Notes: generated by a model not told the origin, from the sequence alone. Shown: positions 45,126 through 55,240, counted from the stretch's first letter. The stretch is 64,000 nucleotides of DNA from Streptomyces gelaticus (GCF_014649535.1 NZ_BMTF01000004.1:238900-302899); one strand, 5' to 3'. A program made the numbers and translations.

Positions 45126-46092
45126 CGAGCGTCTCCTTCCAGAAGTAGCAGGCGCTCTCGCGGTGCTCGGCCACCTCGAACAGCGGCGGCACCTCGCCCC
45201 GGCAGATCTCCTGGGCCATCGGGCAGCGCGGGTTGAAGGCGCAGCCGGGCGGGATGTGCAGCAGGTTGGGCGGCAGGCCCTTGATCGCGTACAGCTCCCG
45301 GCCCTTCTGGTCCAGGCGCGGGATCGACCGGAGCAGGCCCTTGGTGTACGGGTGGGCGGGTGCCCGGTAGATCTCGTGGACCGGGGCGGATTCGACGATC
45401 CGGCCCGCGTACATCACGGCGATCTTGTCGGCGACGTCCGCGACCACGCCCAGGTCGTGGGTGATCAGGATCAGGCCCATGTTCAGCTCGCGCTGGAGCT
45501 CGGCGAGCAGATCCATCACCTGGGCCTGGACGGTCACGTCGAGGGCGGTGGTGGGTTCGTCCGCGATGATCAGCGAGGGCTCCAGCGCCATCGCCATGGC
45601 GATCATGATGCGCTGGCGCATGCCGCCGGAGAACTGGTGCGGGTAGTTGCCGACGCGTTCCTTCGCCGCCGGGATGCGTACCCGGTCCATCAGCTCGACG
45701 GCCTTCAGCTTGGCGTCCTTGTGGGACATACCCCGGTGCACGACGAACATCTCGCCGAGCTGCTCCCCCACGCTGAGCACGGGGTTGAGCGAGGAGAGCG
45801 CGTCCTGGAAGATCATGGCCATCTCCTGGCCGCGGATCTTCCGGCGCTCGTCCTTCTTCATCTTCAGCAGGTCGCGGCCCTTGAAGAGGATCTCGCCGCC
45901 GCCGATCTTCCCCGGGGGCATGTCGAGGATGCCCATGACGGCCTGGGCGGTGACGGACTTGCCGGAGCCGGACTCGCCGAGGACGGCCAGTGTCTCGCCC
46001 TCGGCCACCGAGTAGTTGACCCCGTTGACGGCCTTGGCGACGCCTTCGCGGGTGTGGAACTCCACGTGCAGATCGCGCACTTCGAGCAACAT
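45115..46092 (-). CDS. Oligopeptide ABC importer ATPase, OppD/DppD type (system 1)
   Basis: A 325-residue ATPase of the D type: [18 protein letters not shown] (Walker A), [16 protein letters not shown] (signature), [12 protein letters not shown] (Walker B), LILITHDLGVVADVADK (switch). The C-terminal oligo_HPY motif is PPGCAFNPRCPMAQEIC. With the F-type ATPase it forms the heterodimer energising the permease pair. GAGGAG lies upstream of ATG 46092, 13 bp after the permease stop. Confidence 0.92.
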
Positions 46093-46105
46093 GGCAGCGG
46101 GCTCC

Positions 46106-47080
46106 TCAGCGCAGCTTGGGGTCGAGGGCGTCGCGCACCGCGTCGCCGAGCATGATGAAGGCGAGCACGGTGACCGCCAGGGCACCGGCGGGCCAGAGCA
46201 GCATGTGCGGGGCGTTGCGGATGTACTGGGACGCGGCGGAGATGTCGATGCCCCAGGAGACGGCCGGCGGTTTCAGACCGACACCGAGGAACGAGAGCGT
46301 CGCCTCCAGCGAGATGTACGTACCGAGCGCGATGGTCGCGACGACGATCACCGGCGCGACGGCGTTGGGGGCGACGTGGCGCAGCATCATCCGTGTGTTG
46401 GAGGCGCCGAGCGCCCGTGCCGCCTGGACGTAGTCGTTCTGTTTGGCGGTGATCACGGAACCCCGGGCGATCCGGGCGACCTGCGGCCAGCCCAGGAGCA
46501 CGATGAAGCCGATCACCGGCCAGACGGTGGAGCTGACGACCACGGAGAGGAAGACGAGGCCGCCGAGGACCACCGGGATGCCGAAGAAGACATCGGTGAT
46601 GCGGGAGAGGACCGAGTCCCACCAGCCGCCGAAGAATCCGGCCAGGCCGCCGAGGACGCCGCCGAGCAGGGTGACGCCCAGGGTGGCGCAGACGCCGACG
46701 GTCACCGAGTTCCTGGCCCCGTAGACGGTACGGGTGTAGACGTCGCAGCCCTGTCCGTCGAAGCCGAAGGGGTGACCGGGCTGCGAGCCCTCCTGGGCCT
46801 TGCCCAGGTTGCAGTTGAGGGGGTCCTGGTCCGCGATCAGCGACGGCCAGATCGAGATGATCACCAGGAAGAGGATGACGAGGGAGGAGATGAGGAAGAC
46901 CGGGTTGCGGCGCAGGTCCCGCCAGGCGTCGGACCACAGGCTGTGCGGCTTCTCGGCGGGGCCGGTGCCCTCGGGGCCGCCCGGTGTCCTTTCGAGGGTC
47001 GTGCCCTCTTCCAGGGCGAGGTCCATCACACCTCCTGCTCCGGCCGACGAGATCGCCTCGTCCGGTGTCTGCTCAGGCAT
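46106..47080 (-). CDS. Oligopeptide ABC importer permease, OppC/DppC type (system 1)
   Basis: A 324-residue inner-membrane subunit. A 45-residue acidic cytoplasmic start (PEQTPDEAISS...) precedes helix 1 (FLISSLVILFLVIISIWPSL). The EAA coupling loop is YVQAARALGASNTRMMLRHVAPNAVAPVIV. It ends with the typical GDAVRDALDPKLR. It overlaps the B-type permease gene by 8 nt. Its paralogue in system 3 has the same ending and a similar N-terminal extension. Confidence 0.92.
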   Translation of the reverse strand: MPEQTPDEAISSAGAGGVMDLALEEGTTLERTPGGPEGTGPAEKPHSLWSDAWRDLRRNPVFLISSLVILFLVIISIWPSLIADQDPLNCNLGKAQEGSQPGHPFGFDGQGCDVYTRTVYGARNSVTVGVCATLGVTLLGGVLGGLAGFFGGWWDSVLSRITDVFFGIPVVLGGLVFLSVVVSSTVWPVIGFIVLLGWPQVARIARGSVITAKQNDYVQAARALGASNTRMMLRHVAPNAVAPVIVVATIALGTYISLEATLSFLGVGLKPPAVSWGIDISAASQYIRNAPHMLLWPAGALAVTVLAFIMLGDAVRDALDPKLR

Positions 47081-47996
47081 AGCGGATCCTCGGGTCGAGA
47101 ACGGCGTACAACAGGTCGACGATCAGGTTGGCCGCCAGGAAGACGAGGACGAGGATGGTGACGAAGCCGACGACGGTCTGGGAGTTCTGGCGCAGGATGC
47201 CCTGGTAGAGCTGGTAGCCGACGCCGTGGATGTTGAAGATCCGCTCCGTGACGATCGCCCCGCCCATCAGGGCGCCCACGTCCGTACCGATGAAGGTGAC
47301 GACCGGGATCAGCGAGTTGCGCAGCAGATGCCGGATGACGACGCGGCGCCTGGGCAGCCCCTTGGCGACGGCGGTGCGGACGTAGTCGGCGCGGGCGTTC
47401 TCGGCGATCGAGGTCCGGGTGAGCCGGGTGACGTACGCCAGGGAGACCGAGGCGAGGACGAGCCCGGGTACCAGCAGCTCGTTGAAGGGGGCCTCCGGCG
47501 ATACGGAGGGTTTGATGACGCCCCACTCGACTCCGAGGAGGAGCTGGAGCAGCAGGCCGGTGACGAAGGTCGGGATGGAGATGACGACCAGGGTCAGGAT
47601 GAGCACGGTGGTGTCGACGGGGCGGCCGCGGCGCAGGCCGGTGACGACCCCGAGGCTGATGCCGATGACGATCTCGAAGACGATGGCGACGACGGTGAGC
47701 CGGATCGTGACGGGGAAGGCGGTGGCCATCAGCTCGGTGACCTTCTGCCCGTTGAACGCGGTGCCGAAGTCGCCGGTGAAGACATTGCCCATGTAGGTGA
47801 GGTATTGCTGCCAGACGGGCTTGTCGAGGCCGAATTCGGAGCGGAGTTGGGCTGCGGTCGCCGGATCGCACTGGCGTTCACCGCAGAGGCCCGCGATGGG
47901 GTCACCCATCACGTTCACCATGAGAAAGATCAACAGCGTGGTGCCGAAGAAGACCGGGATCATCTGCAGCAGCCGCCGGATCACATAACGTCCCAT
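47073..47996 (-). CDS. Oligopeptide ABC importer permease, OppB/DppB type (system 1)
   Basis: A 307-residue permease starting GRYVIRRLLQMIPVFFGTTLLIFLM, the invariant B-type opening. It contains the EAA loop YVRTAVAKGLPRRRVVIRHLLRNSLIPVVTF and ends DLLYAVLDPRIRYA. GGAG lies 7 nt before ATG 47996. The large first periplasmic loop holds two cysteines (GLCGERQCD) that could be a disulphide, not seen in the system 3 paralogue. Confidence 0.92.
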   Translation of the reverse strand: MGRYVIRRLLQMIPVFFGTTLLIFLMVNVMGDPIAGLCGERQCDPATAAQLRSEFGLDKPVWQQYLTYMGNVFTGDFGTAFNGQKVTELMATAFPVTIRLTVVAIVFEIVIGISLGVVTGLRRGRPVDTTVLILTLVVISIPTFVTGLLLQLLLGVEWGVIKPSVSPEAPFNELLVPGLVLASVSLAYVTRLTRTSIAENARADYVRTAVAKGLPRRRVVIRHLLRNSLIPVVTFIGTDVGALMGGAIVTERIFNIHGVGYQLYQGILRQNSQTVVGFVTILVLVFLAANLIVDLLYAVLDPRIRYA

Positions 47997-48074
47997 TGAA
48001 GGGCTCCGGGGGTCGCGATGGTCAGAGGCGCGGGGGCTGGGGAGTGACGCGTCGAGGGGATGCGGAAGCCGGAC

Positions 48075-48099
48075 GGCCGGTGCCGGGAACGCACCGGCC
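48075..48099 (-). terminator. Hairpin after binding-protein gene (system 1)
   Basis: GGCCGGTGC (48075-48083) and GCACCGGCC (48091-48099) form a perfect 9-bp stem with a 7-nt loop, 17 nt after the SBP stop and 79 nt before dppB. It probably attenuates transcription or stabilises the SBP mRNA. Confidence 0.55.
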
Positions 48100-48115
48100 A
48101 CCCGGCCTCAACGGG

Positions 48116-49753
48116 TCACTTGACCTTGATCTGCTCGTACACCGGGACGCTGAACTGGTTCAGCGACACATTGGTGATCCGTTCCGAGTAGCCGGCGCTG
48201 CCGTTCTGGTACCAGAGCGGGATCACGGGCATCTGCGCGGCCAGGACCTTCTCCGCGTCCTGGAAGGTCGTCACGGCCTTGGCCTTGTCGGACTCGGCGT
48301 TGGCCTTGTCGACGAGCCCGTCGAACTGCTTGTTGCTCCACTTGCCGTCGTTGGACGAGGCGTCGGTGTAGTACACCGGCTGCAGGAAGTTCTGGATGAG
48401 CGGGTAGTCCATCTGCCAGCCGGCCCGCCAGGCACCGGTGAGCTTCTGCTGCGAGACCTGGCTGCGGAAGTCGGCGAAGGTGCCGACCGGGGCGCCGACG
48501 CACGCCTTGTTGTTGCCCAGCGCCTTGTTGATGCTGTTGCAGACGGCGTCGACCCACTCCTTGTGGGAGCCGGTGTCGGCGTTGTACGAGATCTTGAGCT
48601 GGCCGCCGGGGATGCCGCCGCCCTCCTGGACCAGCTTCTTGGCGTTCGCCGCGTTGTACTCGCAGGGCGCCCCGCACAGCCCCTTCTTGAAGCCGCCCTC
48701 CTCGCCGAGGACCGGGGAGGTCCAGTCGGAGGCGGGGGTGCGGGTCTTCTGGAAGATCTGATCGGTGATCTGCTGACGGTTGATCGCCATCGACAGGCCC
48801 TGGCGGACCTTGACTCCGCCGGGGGTGTCCCACTTCTTTTCGTAGAAGGGGAAGGCGATGGTCTGGATGATGCCGGCCGGGGTGTTGATGTACCGGTCGC
48901 CGAGGTCCGCCTTGACGTTCTTCAGCTGCGAGGCGGGCACGTCGTCGACGAGGTCGAGGTTGCCGGCCGTCAGGTCCGTGTAGGCGGTGTTGTTGTCGGT
49001 GTAGACCTTGAGGTCGATGCCGCCGTTCTGCGCCTTGTCGTCCCCGGGGTACTTGTCCCACTTGCGCAGGCTCATCGACGAGCCCTTGGTGTACTTGTCC
49101 ACGGTGTACGGGCCGTTGCCGATGGGCTTGGACACCCAGGCGGCGTGGTCGGTGAAGAAGGCCTGCGGCAGCGGGGCGAAGGCCGGGTAGCCGAGGGTGT
49201 CGGGCCACAGCGAGAACTTCTGCGACAGCTTGACCGTGAACGTCCTGGCATCGACGGCCTTGAGGCCGGAGAGCTTGTCGGCCGTGGCGCTGCCGGTGTC
49301 GGGGTGGACCTTGTCGTAACCCTCGATGTATCCGAAGAAGTAGGCGTTCTTCTGATTGTTCTTCAGCAGGGCGCCGTAGTTCCAGGCGTCCACGAACGAC
49401 TTGGCGGTGACCTTCTCGCCGTTGCTGAAGGTCCAGCCGTCCTTCACGGTGACCGTGAAGTTCTGGTTGTCCTTGGTCTCGATCTTCTCGGCGAGCATGT
49501 CGGTGGCCGCGCCGGTCTTCGGGTCGTACCTCTTGAGCCCCCGGAAGATCATGTCGAGGACCTTGCCGCCCTGCACCTCATTGGTGTTGGCGGGTTCGAG
49601 CGGGTTCTGCGGGTCACCCCAGGAAGAGCTCACGATTCCGTTCGCCCCACCGCCACCACCGCCGCTGCTGCTGCCCCCTCCGCCGCATGCCGTCGCCGCC
49701 AGGGCGACGACCACCGCACATGCGGCCCACCTGGCCTGTGTGGCTCCGCGCAT
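48116..49753 (-). CDS. Oligopeptide-binding lipoprotein (system 1)
   Basis: A 545-residue extracytoplasmic binding protein (SBP_bac_5). Signal MRGATQARWAACAVVVALAATAC gives lipobox Cys23, followed by a Gly/Ser linker. Domain features include DPQNPLEPANTNEVQGGKVLDMIFRGL, GWTFSNGEKVTAKSFVDAWNYG and KVRQGLSMAINRQQITDQIF. GGAGG precedes ATG 49753. The system 3 SBP shares the leader and layout but is clearly diverged in the ligand lobe, so the two may bind different peptides. First gene of its operon. Confidence 0.93.
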   Translation of the reverse strand: MRGATQARWAACAVVVALAATACGGGGSSSGGGGGGANGIVSSSWGDPQNPLEPANTNEVQGGKVLDMIFRGLKRYDPKTGAATDMLAEKIETKDNQNFTVTVKDGWTFSNGEKVTAKSFVDAWNYGALLKNNQKNAYFFGYIEGYDKVHPDTGSATADKLSGLKAVDARTFTVKLSQKFSLWPDTLGYPAFAPLPQAFFTDHAAWVSKPIGNGPYTVDKYTKGSSMSLRKWDKYPGDDKAQNGGIDLKVYTDNNTAYTDLTAGNLDLVDDVPASQLKNVKADLGDRYINTPAGIIQTIAFPFYEKKWDTPGGVKVRQGLSMAINRQQITDQIFQKTRTPASDWTSPVLGEEGGFKKGLCGAPCEYNAANAKKLVQEGGGIPGGQLKISYNADTGSHKEWVDAVCNSINKALGNNKACVGAPVGTFADFRSQVSQQKLTGAWRAGWQMDYPLIQNFLQPVYYTDASSNDGKWSNKQFDGLVDKANAESDKAKAVTTFQDAEKVLAAQMPVIPLWYQNGSAGYSERITNVSLNQFSVPVYEQIKVK

Positions 49754-50223
49754 GGAGTGCCTCCTCGTAGTGCTCCGTCTCACTTACGGTCAAATATCAC
49801 CGCACAAGGGGCATCACGCACATTTACTCCACCCATTCGGGCGCGTCGGGGCCGATTCGAGTGGCACTTCGCGCGCGAAGGGGATCCAGGCGCGGACCTG
49901 ACAGACACCGGAGCGATAACGGCCGCGCATCGAATGCATATCGACCACGAACCGGTCTGATCGGATGTACGAATTCCGAGACAACCACGCCCGCATATCG
50001 GACTCATTGCCGGACTTCACCCGTTAAGTCGCGAACACACCTTCGAAAAAGCCAAACGGAAGCAAAGCCACGCCCGTGATCGAGTCATGGATTGGTCAAA
50101 TTTCCAAAGAGCACACCAAGGGCGTCAGACATTCATTGACCCTGCATGAATTGCGTTGAAAAAGTCCGGGTAGCCCGTAGGTGCTGCCCTGCGGAGTCCT
50201 TCACCCTCCGGGCCAGGAGCACC
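49754..50223. other. 470-bp divergent regulatory region between two peptide importers
   Basis: Lower GC than its surroundings, with A/T-rich stretches (for example AAATTTCCAAAGAG near 50098-50111). It holds promoters for system 1 (left) and bldKA (right): TTGACC at 50136-50141 is a possible -35 for bldKA but no good -10 follows at 17-18 nt. In other Streptomyces bldKA is an AdpA target; I could not confirm an AdpA site by eye. No gene or RNA element seen. Confidence 0.45.
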
Positions 50224-51252
50224 ATGACGATTCCAACGCCGCAAGCTGCCACCCCTGTTGAGGTGGAGGACGCCAAGCCGCAGTCCATAGCCGGCCCGTC
50301 CGCGGTCAAGGGCGGCGACGGCCGCTCGCCGGGCAAGATGGCCTGGCTGCGATTCAAGCGCGACCGTACGGGCGTGATTTCAGCCTATGTGGTCATTTTC
50401 TTCTTCGTGATCGCCATCTGCGCGCCACTGATCGCGAAGCTGTACGGCAAGGACCCGTACACCACGTACGGACAGAACGAACCCGGCCTGCTGGACGACT
50501 TCGGTTCCCCGATGCTGCCCAACGGCGGTATCAGCGGCGACTTCTGGTTCGGCATCGAGCCCGGACTCGGCCGGGACGTCTTCACCTTCCTGCTCTACGG
50601 CATCCGCAACTCGCTGCTCATCGCCGCGGCAACCACCTTGCTGGTGACGGTGATCGGCATCGCCGTCGGTATCACCGCGGGCTATCTGGGCGGCAAGACC
50701 GACTACCTCGTGGGCCGGGTCATCGACATCCTGCTGGCCTTCCCCTCCACGCTCTTCTTCATCGCCTTCTGGCCGGTGATGCTCTCGATCCTGGTCCCTC
50801 CGGACGAGAACACCCCGGTCTGGCTGACCGTCGTCAGCCTCATCTCGGTCATGACGGCCTTCGGCTGGGCATCCATCGCACGACTGCTGCGCGGCGAGGT
50901 ACTCGCCCTGCGCGAACGCGAGTTCGTCGAGGCGGCGAAGGTGACCGGTGCCTCCCCGGCACGGATCATCTTCAAGGAGCTGCTGCCCAACCTCTGGACG
51001 CCGATCCTCATCCAGGCCACGCTCGCGCTGCCCGCCTACGTCACGGCGGAAGCAGGTCTCGCCTTCCTCGGCGTCGGACTCACCGACCCGACACCCGACT
51101 GGGGCGTGATGATCCAGCGCGGATCGGACGTCTACCAGAGCGACATCACGTTCATGCTCTTCCCCGGCGTCGCGATGGTGGTCTTCGTCATCGCCTTCAA
51201 CCTGCTGGGTGACTCGGTCCGTGACGCACTGGACCCGAAGACCAAGCGCTGA
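50224..51252 (+). CDS. bldKA: BldKA-type oligopeptide importer permease
   Basis: A 342-residue OppC-type permease. A cytoplasmic N terminus precedes helix 1 (VISAYVVIFFFVIAICAPLIA); the long first outer loop (YGKDPYTTYGQNEPGLLDDFGSP...) and EAA loop FVEAAKVTGASPARIIFKELLPNLWTPILI follow. It ends GDSVRDALDPKTKR. CAGGAG lies 5 nt before ATG 50224. The order permease-SBP-permease-ATPase-ATPase is that of bldKABCDE, the importer of a signalling peptide needed for aerial mycelium formation. The symbol rests on gene order and context, not on alignment. Confidence 0.78.
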   Translation: MTIPTPQAATPVEVEDAKPQSIAGPSAVKGGDGRSPGKMAWLRFKRDRTGVISAYVVIFFFVIAICAPLIAKLYGKDPYTTYGQNEPGLLDDFGSPMLPNGGISGDFWFGIEPGLGRDVFTFLLYGIRNSLLIAAATTLLVTVIGIAVGITAGYLGGKTDYLVGRVIDILLAFPSTLFFIAFWPVMLSILVPPDENTPVWLTVVSLISVMTAFGWASIARLLRGEVLALREREFVEAAKVTGASPARIIFKELLPNLWTPILIQATLALPAYVTAEAGLAFLGVGLTDPTPDWGVMIQRGSDVYQSDITFMLFPGVAMVVFVIAFNLLGDSVRDALDPKTKR

Positions 51253-51327
51253 ACCGCACTTCCTCCGGCCGGGCGACGGGGCCCACCGGATCGATCGTTT
51301 TCTCTCCCTCGACCAGAGCAGGAAGCC

Positions 51328-53109
51328 ATGTCCCTTTCCCGCAGAAACTTCGTCATCGCCACGTCGGTCGCGGCCGGCGGTTCGATGGTCCTCTCCGCGT
51401 GCAGCAGCGGCAGCTCGACCAAGAAGGGCGGCAGCGCCGGACACGGCGGTGCCGACAAGTACACCGGCTCGGTCGTGGTCGGCACGAAGGCCGACTCCAC
51501 GGGTCCGGCCGCCGAGATACCGGGGGCGAAGAAGGGCGGCACGATCCGCGGCCTCGCCCCGGACGACTTCTCGCACCTGGACCCGCAGCGCATCTACTTC
51601 TCGTGGAACTCCGCGGTCGGTGACCTCTTCATCCGCTGCCTGACCGGTTACAAGATCGCGGCGGACGGCTCGATGAAGCTGGTCGGCGACCTCGCCACCG
51701 ACGCAGGCACCATGTCCGACGGCGGCAAGACCTGGACCTTCACCCTGAAGGAAGGTCTGAAGTGGGAGGACGGCAAGGAACTCACCATCGCCGACGTCCG
51801 CCACGGCATCGAGCGCGGCTTCGCCAGCTTCACCACCGAGGGTGCGGGCTACACCCAGACCGCGCTGACCGGCACGGCCGACTACCGCTCGAAGTACAAG
51901 GGCCCGTTCAGCGGCAAGCACCTCGACTCGGTCGTGACCGACGACAAGGCCAGGACGATCACCTTCAAGCTGGCCGAGGCCCGCCCGGACCTCAACTTCA
52001 CCCTGGCGATGACCTCCTACGGCGCCGTCCCGGTCAAGGGCGACACCAAGGAGAAGTACGACAAGGACCCGGTCAGCTGCGGCCCGTACCGCATCAAGGC
52101 GCACTCCATCGACAAGTCGATGACGCTGGTGCGCAACCCGCACTGGGACCCCGACAAGGACTCGATCCGCAACGCGTACCCGGACAGCTTCGTCTACGAG
52201 TTCGGGCCCGAGGCCCTGCAGGCCGCCGACCGTCTGATAGCCGACGACGGCGACGACAAGTACGCGATCATGGCGTACAGCGGCGTCCCGGCCGAGCGCA
52301 TCCAGAAGGTCCTCACCGACCCCGAGCTGAAGAAGCGGACCTTCAACGGCCTGCTGACCGGCATCTACTACTACGCGATCAACACCAAGCGGATCACGGA
52401 CCTGAAGGTCCGTCAGGCCATCATCCACGCCTGGCCGCTGGAGCAGATCCGCAAGATCTACGGTGGCCCCTCGGCCGGTGACTACGCCACGTCCATCCTG
52501 AGCCCCGACATCCTGGGCTACGCCAAGGACGACGTCTACGGCAAGCTGAAGAAGCCGCAGGGCGACCCGGAGGCGGCGAAGAAGCTGCTGAAGGAGGCCG
52601 GCAAGGAGGGCCAGAAGGTCGTCTACGCCTTCCCCACGAGCAACATCTACAACAAGACCAAGGTCGTCATCGAGAACGCCCTCAAGGCGGCCGGCTTCAC
52701 CCCGGTCATGAAGCCGCTGGACTCCACCAGCTACTACGACCAGATCCAGCAGATCGACAACCAGTTCGACGTGATGTGGTTCGGCTGGTCCCCGGACTGG
52801 CCGACCGGCTACACGCTGATGCAGCCGCTCTTCGACGGCGGCACCATCGCCAACGGTGCCAACAACATCTCGCAGCTGAACGTCGACTGGGTCAACGAGG
52901 CCATCAAGAAGAACGTCGTCATCGCCGACCCGAAGGAGGCCGGAAAGGCCTGGGCCGCGCTGGACAAGCGGATCATGACGGAGGAGGCGCCGATCATCCC
53001 CGAGACGTTCCAGCGCCGTTTCTACCTCCACGGCGAGAAGGTCGGCGGCGCGATGTTCCACCCGCAGTACTCCTCGGCCGTCTTCTACAAGCTGTTCGTG
53101 AAGGCCTGA
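51328..53109 (+). CDS. bldKB: BldKB-type oligopeptide-binding lipoprotein
   Basis: A 593-residue SBP_bac_5 lipoprotein. The leader begins MSLSRRNFVIATSVAAGG and ends at lipobox LSAC (Cys25). The SRRNFV twin-arginine motif suggests export by Tat rather than Sec, unlike the other two SBPs here. The mature part has TIRGLAPDDFSHLDPQRIYFSWNSAVGDLF and TFTLKEGLKWEDGKELTIADVRHGIERGF, and near the C terminus FDVMWFGWSPDWPTGYTLMQPLF. It would capture the extracellular peptide signal for BldK. A hairpin 16 nt after the stop separates it from bldKC. Confidence 0.8.
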   Translation: MSLSRRNFVIATSVAAGGSMVLSACSSGSSTKKGGSAGHGGADKYTGSVVVGTKADSTGPAAEIPGAKKGGTIRGLAPDDFSHLDPQRIYFSWNSAVGDLFIRCLTGYKIAADGSMKLVGDLATDAGTMSDGGKTWTFTLKEGLKWEDGKELTIADVRHGIERGFASFTTEGAGYTQTALTGTADYRSKYKGPFSGKHLDSVVTDDKARTITFKLAEARPDLNFTLAMTSYGAVPVKGDTKEKYDKDPVSCGPYRIKAHSIDKSMTLVRNPHWDPDKDSIRNAYPDSFVYEFGPEALQAADRLIADDGDDKYAIMAYSGVPAERIQKVLTDPELKKRTFNGLLTGIYYYAINTKRITDLKVRQAIIHAWPLEQIRKIYGGPSAGDYATSILSPDILGYAKDDVYGKLKKPQGDPEAAKKLLKEAGKEGQKVVYAFPTSNIYNKTKVVIENALKAAGFTPVMKPLDSTSYYDQIQQIDNQFDVMWFGWSPDWPTGYTLMQPLFDGGTIANGANNISQLNVDWVNEAIKKNVVIADPKEAGKAWAALDKRIMTEEAPIIPETFQRRFYLHGEKVGGAMFHPQYSSAVFYKLFVKA

Positions 53110-53124
53110 CGCCGACACTCCCGA

Positions 53125-53151
53125 GGCGGGGCGCCCCTGCGGCGCCCCGCC
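53125..53151 (+). terminator. Intra-operon hairpin after bldKB
   Basis: GGCGGGGCGCC (53125-53135) and GGCGCCCCGCC (53141-53151) form a perfect 11-bp stem with a CCTGC loop between bldKB and bldKC. No T-run follows, so partial termination or mRNA-end protection is likely. Confidence 0.65.
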
Positions 53152-53196
53152 CGCTCCCCTCCCCCTCGTCGGCGTCTGCCAGGGAAATCCATCGCC

Positions 53197-54177
53197 ATGT
53201 TCCGCTTCCTCATCCGCCGGGCAATCGGCGCACTGGTCATCCTGCTGATCATCAGTGCCATCACTTTCGTCCTCTTCTACGTCGCGCCCCGCGACCCAGC
53301 TCGTGTGGCCTGCGGCAAGGTGTGCACGCCCGAGACGCTGGCACTGGTCAAGCGCAACCTCGGCATCGACGACCCGCTGCCGGTGCAGTACTGGCACTGG
53401 CTGCAGGCGGTGTTCGTCGGGAGGGACTACTCGTCGTTCGGGCACTGCCCCGCGCCGTGCCTCGGCTACTCCTTCCACAACCGCGAGCCGGTCCTGGGCA
53501 CCATCCTGGACCGCTTCCCGACGACGCTCTCCCTCTCCCTCGGCAGCGCGGTCGTCTTCGTGATCTTCGGTGTGGGCACCGGCATGCTCGCCGCGGTCAA
53601 GCAGGGCAAGGCGCTGGACAAGGTGGCGTCCTCGGCGTCGCTGATCGGCTCCTCGATGCAGATCTACATCGTCGGCGTCGTCGCCATGTACTACCTCGCG
53701 GACCAGTGGCACATCCTGAGCCGGCCCAAGGACGTCCCCTTCACCGAGAGCCCGTCCGCCTGGTTCTCCGGGCTGCTGCTGCCCTGGCTGGTGCTGGCGC
53801 TGATCTTCACCGCCAACTACACCCGCATGGCGCGCTCCCAGCTCGTCGAGACGCTGAGCGAGGACTACGTACGCACCGCACGCGCCAAGGGCCTCTCCCG
53901 GCGGACGGTGTTCTTCAGATTCGCCTGGCGCGGGGCCATGGGCCCGATCGTCACCATCTTCGGCCTCGACCTCGGTGTGCTGCTCGGCGGCGCGATCATC
54001 ACCGAGAAGACCTTCGGTCTGCACGGCATCGGCGCGCTCTCCGTCAAGGCGGTCGGCGACAACGACCTGCCCCTGCTGCTCGGAGTCGTCCTGGTCGCCG
54101 CGGGAGCGATCGTCGTCTTCAACATCATCGTCGACGCCGTCTACGCCCTCATCGACCCGCGCGTCCGCCTCGCCTAG
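53197..54177 (+). CDS. bldKC: BldKC-type oligopeptide importer permease
   Basis: A 326-residue OppB-type permease starting FRFLIRRAIGALVILLIISAITFVLF, with an unusual extracytoplasmic loop containing paired cysteines (VACGKVC and FGHCPAPCLGY), the EAA loop YVRTARAKGLSRRTVFFRFAWRGAMGPIVTI, and ending DAVYALIDPRVRLA. It is diverged from the B permeases of systems 1 and 3. It is 11 bp upstream of the D ATPase. Confidence 0.8.
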   Translation: MFRFLIRRAIGALVILLIISAITFVLFYVAPRDPARVACGKVCTPETLALVKRNLGIDDPLPVQYWHWLQAVFVGRDYSSFGHCPAPCLGYSFHNREPVLGTILDRFPTTLSLSLGSAVVFVIFGVGTGMLAAVKQGKALDKVASSASLIGSSMQIYIVGVVAMYYLADQWHILSRPKDVPFTESPSAWFSGLLLPWLVLALIFTANYTRMARSQLVETLSEDYVRTARAKGLSRRTVFFRFAWRGAMGPIVTIFGLDLGVLLGGAIITEKTFGLHGIGALSVKAVGDNDLPLLLGVVLVAAGAIVVFNIIVDAVYALIDPRVRLA

Positions 54178-54188
54178 GGAGAGATCCA

Positions 54189-55214
54189 GTGAGCACCCCC
54201 TTCCTCTCCGTGCGCGATCTGCGCGTGCACTTCTCCACCGAAGACGGCATGGTCAAGGCCGTCGACGGGCTGTCCTTCGACATCGAGAAGGGCAAGACGC
54301 TCGGCATCGTCGGCGAGTCCGGTTCCGGCAAGTCCGTCACCAACCTGACCATCCTCGGCCTGCACCACCCCGACCACACCGAGATCGAGGGCGAGATCCT
54401 GCTCGACGGGCAGGATCTGCTGGCCGCCTCGGAGCGGGAGCTGGAGCAGCTGCGCGGCAACAAGATGGCCATGATCTTCCAGGACTCGCTGGCCTCGCTC
54501 TCGCCGTACCACACCATCGGCAGGCAGATCGGCGAGACGTACCGCAAGCACACCGGCGCCTCCAAGCGGGAGGCCCGCGCGCGGGCCGTCGAGATGCTCA
54601 CCAAGGTGGGCATCCCGCAGCCGGATCTGCGGGTGGACGACTACCCGCACCAGTTCTCCGGCGGTATGCGCCAGCGCGCGATGATCGCCATGGCGCTGGT
54701 CTGCGACCCGGAGCTGCTGATCGCCGACGAGCCGACCACCGCGCTGGACGTCACCGTGCAGGCCCAGATCATGGACCTGCTCAAGGACCTCCAGCAGGAG
54801 ACCGGCACCTCGATCATCTTCATCACCCACGACCTCGGGGTCATCGCCGACATCGCGGACGACGTGCTGGTGATGTACGGCGGGCGCTGCGTCGAGCGCG
54901 GCACGAAGAAGGAGGTGCTGCGGACTCCCCAGCACCCCTACACCTGGGGCCTGTTGAGTTCCATGCCGAGCCTCGAAGGGCCGGTCGACGTACCGCTGTC
55001 GCCGATCCCCGGCTCCCCGCCGAGCCTCCTCAACCCGCCGACCGGCTGCCGCTTCCACCCCCGGTGCACGTTCACCGAGCAGGTCGGCGGCAAGCGCTGC
55101 GCGAGTGACCAGCCGCCGCTGGAGCTCACCGCCGGGCGCGGCGCCGCCTGTCACCTCACCGCCGAGCAGCGCGCCGAGTTCTTCACGGACTTCGCCGGCA
55201 CCCGGCCCAACTGA
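54189..55214 (+). CDS. bldKD: BldKD-type importer ATPase (OppD type)
   Basis: A 341-residue ATPase: [18 protein letters not shown] (Walker A), [17 protein letters not shown] (signature), [12 protein letters not shown] (Walker B), [16 protein letters not shown] (switch), and the C-terminal oligo_HPY Cys motif [18 protein letters not shown] 54189 follows GGGAGAG. It heterodimerises with BldKE to power uptake. Confidence 0.82.
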   Translation: MSTPFLSVRDLRVHFSTEDGMVKAVDGLSFDIEKGKTLGIVGESGSGKSVTNLTILGLHHPDHTEIEGEILLDGQDLLAASERELEQLRGNKMAMIFQDSLASLSPYHTIGRQIGETYRKHTGASKREARARAVEMLTKVGIPQPDLRVDDYPHQFSGGMRQRAMIAMALVCDPELLIADEPTTALDVTVQAQIMDLLKDLQQETGTSIIFITHDLGVIADIADDVLVMYGGRCVERGTKKEVLRTPQHPYTWGLLSSMPSLEGPVDVPLSPIPGSPPSLLNPPTGCRFHPRCTFTEQVGGKRCASDQPPLELTAGRGAACHLTAEQRAEFFTDFAGTRPN

Positions 55215-55240
55215 CGTACAAGAGACGGGACTTCCCCACC

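Noticed and set aside
50380..54024. A 1214-codon open frame on the minus strand across the bldK genes
   Set aside because: It is antisense to three well-supported transporter genes, is rich in Val/Asp/Arg/Gly as expected for high-GC shadow frames, and has no family motif.
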